DNA of 64,000 nt from JAUZRW01 sp034437755 (GTDB lineage: Bacteria > Chloroflexota > Anaerolineae > Aggregatilineales > Phototrophicaceae), in NCBI GenBank assembly GCA_034437755.1, contig DAOTTV010000124.1:4544-68543 (forward strand), read 5' to 3'. The notes under the pieces were generated by a model, which saw only the letters and a list, made by a program, of their open reading frames with translations, ran no database searches and was not told where the DNA came from. Of this stretch, positions 58,715 through 64,000 are shown piece by piece (positions within the stretch are counted from its first letter, which is position 1; each line of letters begins with the position of its first letter). The position numbers and the translations under genes were made by a program.

Positions 58715-61549
58715 TTATGCCGGTTCTAGGTCGCGCCAGTTCCTGCCGACTTCGGCATTAGCGACGAGTGGCACGCGCAGGTGGTAGGCGTTCTCCATCG
58801 TCGTGACCACCAGTTGTTGCACATCTGCCAGTTCATCATCCGGCACTTCTAGCACCAGTTCATCATGCACCTGCAAGATCAATTTGGTGCGGGTGTCCAT
58901 CGCTTGTAATACGCCATAGAGTTCGATCATTGCCAGCTTGAGAATATCCGCCGCTGTGCCCTGAATCGGCATGTTGATCGCGGCGCGTTCTTCGGCGGCA
59001 GCGGTGCGGCTCGATGACCCTTTCGCCAGCACCGGGAAGTAGCGGCGACGACCGATGAGCGTCTCGACGTATCCATGATCGCGCGCGAATTGCTTGGTAT
59101 CTTTGATGTATTGCTCCACGCCCGGCAGACGATCGAAATAGGTTTTGATGAAATCCTGCGCTTCGGCTAAGGTCAGGTCACTATCGCGCGCGAGGCGATA
59201 CGCGCCCATGCCATACATCAAGCCAAAGTTGACGCGCTTGGCAAAATTGCGCTGGAGATACGTCACTTCATCCGGCGCAATCCCGTAAACCGTCGCGGCA
59301 GTCGCCTGATGGATGTCCTGTCCGGCTTCAAACGCCGCCAGTAGGGTTTGATCCTGACTGATATGCGCCATCACCCGCAGTTCGATCTGGCTATAATCGA
59401 CCGCTAGCATCGTGTAGCCCGTCGGTACGATGAACGCCCGCCGCACCTCACGCCCGAGTTCGGTACGAATCGGGATATTCTGTAGGTTGGGGTCGCTACT
59501 GCTGAAGCGTCCGGTATTCGTACCGGTTTGATTATAACTGGTGTGGACGCGCCCCGTCTGTGGATGCACGAGTTGCGGCAAGGCATCAACGTATGTGCCC
59601 TGTAGCTTGGTCCATTCGCGATGCTCAATGATCATTTCAATGATCGGATGCTCGCCTTTGAGCGCGTCCAGCGTGGCGGCATTGGTCGAGTAGCCGTGTG
59701 TCGTCTTCGATAAGCCTTCGACTGGCAATGCCAGATGATCGAACAGCACGTCGTTGAGTTGCTTAGGGCTGTTGATATTGAAGGCATCGACTCCGGCTGA
59801 GGCGTAAATCTCCTGCTCTAGCTCAGCAACCATCCCGCTCAGGCGTTGGCTCATCTCTTGCAAGAAGTCCGTATCGAGCAATACGCCGTTGCGCTCCATC
59901 TCAGCGATGACCGGCACCAGCGGCATTTCGATCTCGCGTAAGAGCGTCATCTGGCTCATCTTGTCGTCGGCATCGTCGTCTGTCAGGTCTGCCCGCAGGA
60001 GACGCACCGCCTTCATCGTGGCGACCGCATCCGCGACCGCATAGGCGGCGGCATGATCGATCGCGACCTCATCCATTGTCTTTTGATCTTTGCCACTGCC
60101 GATCAGCACATCAATATCTGCCATCGCGATGTGCAAATACTGGCGCGCAAAGTTCTTCAATCCTAAGAATTTGCTGACCGGATTTCGCACCCACTCGGCA
60201 ATCATCGTGTCAAATGCAATCGGCGCGACATCAATGCCATAGCGTTGCATCACGACTAGATCATAGACGGCGTTATGGGCATACTTGGGAATATCGGGGT
60301 TGGTCAGTGGCGGTGTCAGCGCATCCAACACAAATTCGATCGCAATTTGTTGATCGTCGGCATTCAGATGACCGATGGGGACGTAATAGCCCTGACTGCG
60401 TTGCGCGCTCTCATCGTCGGATATGTCTTCTGCGACTGCTAAGGCAATACCCACCAGCTTAGCGCGCATCTGATCGACGCTGGTCGTCTCCACATCCCAG
60501 ACGATCGCCTGCGCGTTGTTCAAGATAGCGACCAGCGCATCCAGCTGATCTTTGGTCTGCACGACTTGCGTCTCAAATAATTCGGGCGGGGCTTGCCAGC
60601 CGATGTCCTCAGCACGCAAATCGTCGAACATACCAAGCTGGCGCGTGTTCTCTTGAAATAAGGGCAGTTGGTTGACGTTATACGCCTCTAGCCGATCGTA
60701 GAGACTGCGAAACTCTAACTCGCGGAAAACCGCCTCGACTTCGTTGAAATCGAAATCCTGCGTCACACACTGGTCAATCTGGAGGTCAAGCGGCAGATCA
60801 CGGATGATACGCGCGAGGCGCTGGCTGAGATAGGCTTGATCGCGCCCGCTGACTAGCTTCTTGTGCTGAGAGCCTTTGATCGCGTCGATATTTTCGTAAA
60901 TTCCGTCGAGCGTGTCGTATGCCATCAGCAACTTCGTGCCGGTCTTCTCGCCAATGCCCTTGATGCCAGGAATATTATCGCTGGAATCACCCATCAGCGC
61001 CTTCAGGTCTACCAGTTGGCGCGGATGAATCGTGTATTTGTCGATGAATTTGGGAATATCGTAGACGACATCGGGCTTCTTCTTAAAAGCGGGCAACTCG
61101 ACACGGGTATGCTCGGTCAAGAGTTGCAACATATCACGATCGCCGGTGATGATGTGAACATCTAAGCCCTGCTCTTCGGCTTGCTTGCTGATCGTACCGA
61201 TGATGTCGTCCGCTTCGTAGCCGTCGATTTCCAGCACTGGCACATTGAACGCCGCGAGTACGTCTTTGATACGCGCAATCTGTGCTGAGAGTGAGGCGGG
61301 GGCGGCGTCGCGGGTCGCTTTATACTCGGCATAATATTCATCGCGCCCGCTTAGACCGCTATCGAACGCGACTGCGAGATACTTGGGGCGTTTTTCCAGC
61401 AGAATATCAATCAAAATACGGGTGAAGCCGTAGACCGCGTTGGTAACTTCGCCATTTTGCGTGCTGAAGGCATTTTCGGGCAGGGCATAAAATTGGCGAT
61501 AGGCAACCGCGTGCCCGTCGATTAAATACAGGATCGGACGATCTGACAT
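58715..61549 (-). CDS. polA: DNA polymerase I, 944 aa
   Basis: All three enzymatic parts are present. The 5' nuclease (residues about 1-300) has LYLIDGHAVAYRQFYAL and ITGDRDMLQL. The 3'-5' exonuclease has intact DEDDy residues in WDVETTS, HNAVYDL and YAVADAVA, so proofreading may be active. The polymerase has motif A MLAVDYSQIELRVMAHIS, motif B RNFAKRVNFGLMYGMG and motif C QVHDELVLEVP. ATG 61549 with AGAGGA upstream is chosen; the frame runs on to 61615 but that part overlaps the next gene's 3' end. Confidence 0.97.
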   Translation of the reverse strand: MSDRPILYLIDGHAVAYRQFYALPENAFSTQNGEVTNAVYGFTRILIDILLEKRPKYLAVAFDSGLSGRDEYYAEYKATRDAAPASLSAQIARIKDVLAAFNVPVLEIDGYEADDIIGTISKQAEEQGLDVHIITGDRDMLQLLTEHTRVELPAFKKKPDVVYDIPKFIDKYTIHPRQLVDLKALMGDSSDNIPGIKGIGEKTGTKLLMAYDTLDGIYENIDAIKGSQHKKLVSGRDQAYLSQRLARIIRDLPLDLQIDQCVTQDFDFNEVEAVFRELEFRSLYDRLEAYNVNQLPLFQENTRQLGMFDDLRAEDIGWQAPPELFETQVVQTKDQLDALVAILNNAQAIVWDVETTSVDQMRAKLVGIALAVAEDISDDESAQRSQGYYVPIGHLNADDQQIAIEFVLDALTPPLTNPDIPKYAHNAVYDLVVMQRYGIDVAPIAFDTMIAEWVRNPVSKFLGLKNFARQYLHIAMADIDVLIGSGKDQKTMDEVAIDHAAAYAVADAVATMKAVRLLRADLTDDDADDKMSQMTLLREIEMPLVPVIAEMERNGVLLDTDFLQEMSQRLSGMVAELEQEIYASAGVDAFNINSPKQLNDVLFDHLALPVEGLSKTTHGYSTNAATLDALKGEHPIIEMIIEHREWTKLQGTYVDALPQLVHPQTGRVHTSYNQTGTNTGRFSSSDPNLQNIPIRTELGREVRRAFIVPTGYTMLAVDYSQIELRVMAHISQDQTLLAAFEAGQDIHQATAATVYGIAPDEVTYLQRNFAKRVNFGLMYGMGAYRLARDSDLTLAEAQDFIKTYFDRLPGVEQYIKDTKQFARDHGYVETLIGRRRYFPVLAKGSSSRTAAAEERAAINMPIQGTAADILKLAMIELYGVLQAMDTRTKLILQVHDELVLEVPDDELADVQQLVVTTMENAYHLRVPLVANAEVGRNWRDLEPA

Positions 61550-61611
61550 AGATTCCTCTTCATATTCATAAGTATGCGTCTGTGGAACATGCGAGCGATT
61601 ATAGCACAGAA

Positions 61612-63705
61612 TCAATCATGCACAAACTGTATGAACTGCTGGATTTCCATCTGCTCCATATCACGTCCGGGATGCAAGACGAGATAGCTATCGTCCCACA
61701 GATGATGAGGGTCAACCGCAGGCGTGACCGCTTGCACCATCACTGCCGAGACGCGCATCAAATCCGTGATGATCGTGTGCGGGTCGAGGTCGGCGGGCAT
61801 GTTGGCATGCAAGTAAATGTAATCATCGCGTACGCTGAGCGTTTGCACGTCCCATTTGGCTTGCTCTAACAGCGTTTCCAGATGGACGACGAGCGTTTGG
61901 GTCTCTTCTTGATTGAGCGTGCGCTCAGCATGGCGCAACATCCACACGTAAGTAAAAGGCATGAACGTGGTCACATCGGCATCGGGGATCGGGAAATCGT
62001 ATTCGGGCATGGTCGGCACCGGCACCGAATCTTGCGTCAGTTCGATGTCTTCCGGCGTGATGACCAGCGCATCCGCGAGGCGTTTACCCTGCCGCCGAAT
62101 AACGTGGAGCGGCATCGTCCCCACGAAGAACATCGACAGCGTATAACCGCTGTCCGTCCGGCGCGAGTAAATCATGTAATCCTTGCCACTGCTAGGCAGG
62201 GTGACGAAGCGAATCCGCGCGCGGTTCTCATCCGCTGACCAATCGCCGGCTAGTTGTACCAGCAGGTCTTCGATCTCTTCGCGGGGGAGCGCACCCGAAT
62301 ACGCGACCAGACGACCATCACGCGCGAGCAGGGTCGCCTCCGCTGTCAGTTCCAGCGAGACTTGCGTCAGCGTCAGCGCGAGTTGTGCAATTTCGGGATC
62401 ATCATGCTCATGATGCGTGTAAGGCATTGACGCGATCGGTTGCGGGTCGGGCTTCTCTAGCACTTCTGGCGTGGACTGCGGGCGTATGTCCATCTCTGGC
62501 GGAAGTGGCGGTTCGCTCGCTTTGGTCTCCGTCTCCGGCGCAGACGCCGGCACGTCAGCATCCGATATCGGCTTGGGGATGCGATTCAATTCCGGCGGCA
62601 GGGGCGGCATCGGCGATGCGGAAACCGACGCAGTATCGTTCGCATCCGCCTGTCCCTCCGAGTCATCATGGGCTGAGCGGGGGTGCGAGCGTTGCACGGG
62701 TTCGATCGGGTCAGTTTTCATGTTGCCGGGGTCTTGCGGCAGGGTTTGGTTCGCTTCGGTGACGGTCGATGTGTATTCAAGCGGTTGGCTGAAGCCCGGC
62801 AGATCCTCCGGCAAAAAATCCGGCTCGCGGATGAAACGCTGGCTCTCCTCTAACCATGAAGGCAAGGGCAAGATAGCAATGCCATCGCGGGTTTGTCGCT
62901 CGCGCACCCGTTGCATGAATTCCTCAGCCGAAAATTCGTCAATCGGTGTCGATTCATCGAGCGCAGTTTCGATAATCAGCGCGGCGGGTATCGTCTGCGA
63001 TTCTTCGTCTAGCTCGTCGATATCTTCGCTGGGTGACGTATCTTCCAGCACATCGACAATACGCCGCATACTGTGCGGGGTCAACAGGCGTTGATGTAAA
63101 TCTCTGACAGTACTCCCTTCGGAAAAATCAGGCAGGGGCGGTTCTTCGCTGGCGAGTTTGTTGAATAGCTCGGTCGATTCGTCTGATGCTGGCACTTCTT
63201 CTGCTGGCATCTGGAAGACTGTCGTGCCATCTTCTAAATCCGACACCCAGAATTCAATCGTTGTCGGCTCTAGCTGGGGGGTCTCCCACGCTGTTTTGGG
63301 TTTGTTCCGGGGAGCAGGCGGCGCTTGCTCATGCCCCTGTGCCGCTTGGATCGCATCGGTGAGGAGCATCACGAAGCGGCGCGTGGGTACGGGCAAATCA
63401 ACCACCGCTTGGATGTCGTAGCGTTTCTTCATCTTACGCACAATGTCCACATCAGGCGCGGCGATGATCGCAATGTGGGGATTGATGGTACGCAGATGAT
63501 CGAGTACATCTTTACCCGGCATATCCCCCACACGGAAATCAATCACCACTGCATCCTGTGGATAGTGGCGCACATAATCGACCGCGCCGCTAGCATTGGC
63601 AAATGCTGTGACCGTGAAGGCATGATCGCGTTCGAGGGCTTCCTTAGCATTGATCGAAAATTTGACATCGGATGTAATCAGCACAACCCGCTTCGCCGTG
63701 TACAA
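61612..63705 (-). CDS. Pseudo-receiver / Roadblock-like / Y1 transposase-like composite protein, 697 aa
   Basis: Residues 1-125 look like a degenerate receiver. The phosphoacceptor region is DAVVIDFRVGDMPGKD, but the Thr/Ser site reads IIAAP and the Lys site VVDLPVP. Residues 126-435 are a low-complexity acidic and Pro-rich linker. Residues 436-545 (AEATLLARDGRLVAYSG, YTLSMFFVG) resemble a Roadblock/LC7 domain. Residues 581-697 resemble an IS200/IS605 Y1 transposase: DDYIYLHANMPADL in the place of the HUH motif, LWDDSYLVLHPG, and QQFIQFV where the catalytic Tyr should be. His-His-Tyr are replaced by Tyr629, Tyr631 and Phe691. Function is unknown. Confidence 0.55.
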   Translation of the reverse strand: MYTAKRVVLITSDVKFSINAKEALERDHAFTVTAFANASGAVDYVRHYPQDAVVIDFRVGDMPGKDVLDHLRTINPHIAIIAAPDVDIVRKMKKRYDIQAVVDLPVPTRRFVMLLTDAIQAAQGHEQAPPAPRNKPKTAWETPQLEPTTIEFWVSDLEDGTTVFQMPAEEVPASDESTELFNKLASEEPPLPDFSEGSTVRDLHQRLLTPHSMRRIVDVLEDTSPSEDIDELDEESQTIPAALIIETALDESTPIDEFSAEEFMQRVRERQTRDGIAILPLPSWLEESQRFIREPDFLPEDLPGFSQPLEYTSTVTEANQTLPQDPGNMKTDPIEPVQRSHPRSAHDDSEGQADANDTASVSASPMPPLPPELNRIPKPISDADVPASAPETETKASEPPLPPEMDIRPQSTPEVLEKPDPQPIASMPYTHHEHDDPEIAQLALTLTQVSLELTAEATLLARDGRLVAYSGALPREEIEDLLVQLAGDWSADENRARIRFVTLPSSGKDYMIYSRRTDSGYTLSMFFVGTMPLHVIRRQGKRLADALVITPEDIELTQDSVPVPTMPEYDFPIPDADVTTFMPFTYVWMLRHAERTLNQEETQTLVVHLETLLEQAKWDVQTLSVRDDYIYLHANMPADLDPHTIITDLMRVSAVMVQAVTPAVDPHHLWDDSYLVLHPGRDMEQMEIQQFIQFVHD

Positions 63706-63814
63706 AATCGTACGCTCCCATCAATCATCACTCGTGCTTACATTATAGCTCATATTATCTCAAGACTCGACGGGCGCTTGTCCCAGCTAGGGCAATTGCA
63801 TTTAGAAAATGAGG

Positions 63815-64000
63815 TTCTTTCGTATCTGGCGTGGTCAAGCTCTTTTTGTCCTCTTTTGTAACTACTCAGGGGCGTTGCCCCCGCCCCCCCACAAAGGACG
63901 ATCGTCCTTTGAACCTGTACCCGCCGAACGCTTTGCGTTCGGCAAAACTGGGGTGCAGGGGAGACATCCCCTGCTGGGGCGTGGGGTGAAACCCCACAAG
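63815..64000 (+). repeat. Dispersed palindrome-rich repeat, copy C (runs off the window)
   Basis: The copy starts TTCTTTCGTATCTGGCGTGG, like fragment D and copy B, and contains GGGGC-GTT-GCCCC (63869-63881), the perfect 20-base palindrome CAAAGGACGATCGTCCTTTG (63892-63911), a 9-bp hairpin GCCGAACGC-TTT-GCGTTCGGC (63923-63943), CAGGGGA/TCCCCTG (63956-63973) and GTGGGGT/ACCCCAC (63981-63997). Arm sequences differ from copies A and B but pairing is kept. It may continue past the window. Confidence 0.85.

Noticed and set aside
1..64000. CRISPR arrays, rRNA genes, phage or plasmid modules
   Set aside because: No regularly spaced direct repeats of array type, rRNA signatures, integrase, portal or replication-initiation genes were seen.

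Overview
The window is one contiguous, densely coded bacterial chromosome segment of moderately high GC, with 57 protein genes that I can support and one tRNA gene. I see no phage, insertion sequence with an intact transposase, CRISPR array or rRNA. The gene content suggests a member of the Chloroflexota, probably Anaerolineae-like. It combines a biotin-dependent acyl-CoA carboxylase with a B12-type mutase, Liv-type transport, many receiver/GAF/cyclase/kinase proteins, GT-C membrane glycosyltransferases, GlnRS instead of only GatCAB, and a Thr-rich LysM lipoprotein. This placement is inference from content and style, not from a marker-gene phylogeny.

Layout. 1-9.4 kb: the end of an MDR oxidoreductase, a CYTH protein, methylmalonyl-CoA mutase large subunit, an RlmA-like methyltransferase, three small proteins (one made of nonapeptide repeats), and the beta, biotin carboxylase and biotin carrier subunits of an acyl-CoA carboxylase. 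Together the carboxylase and mutase fit propionyl-CoA to succinyl-CoA conversion. 9.5-13.4 kb: two translationally coupled GT-C glycosyltransferases. 13.4-17.9 kb: an SLC13-type permease with RCK_C domains and two channel-like RCK proteins that lack a K+ selectivity filter. 18-22.5 kb: a small exported protein, a methyltransferase, GlnRS, tRNA-Glu and a LuxR-type regulator. 22.7-31.8 kb: class III polyhydroxyalkanoate synthase (phaE-phaC), an acyl-CoA ligase and a complete Liv-type ABC importer. This reads as a carbon uptake, activation and storage region.

31.8-38.6 kb: MFS exporter, fluoride channel CrcB, UppP, a receiver-kinase, LysM lipoprotein, NUDIX hydrolase, ribosomal protein L19 and a glutamine amidotransferase. 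38.6-47.4 kb: a 7TM-GAF sensor kinase, an AlbA_2/ATPase-like regulator with a long acidic insertion, a divergent radical SAM / membrane / methyltransferase / epimerase group, and receiver-cyclase signalling genes. 47.5-49.6 kb: three coupled signal peptidase I paralogs plus a zinc-ribbon protein. 50-63.7 kb: a receiver-GAF-cyclase, Der GTPase, CdaR-CdaA (c-di-AMP synthesis), a TPR protein, ornithine carbamoyltransferase, DNA polymerase I, and a composite protein with a degenerate receiver, a Roadblock-like domain and what looks like a catalytically dead IS200-type (Y1) transposase domain.

Two observations stand out. The first is a dispersed intergenic repeat of about 190-200 bp with two near-complete copies, one copy running off the window and two fragments; its hairpins keep pairing through compensatory changes. 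The second is the exapted-transposase candidate at 61612-63705. All family assignments were made by eye from motifs; no database search was possible.
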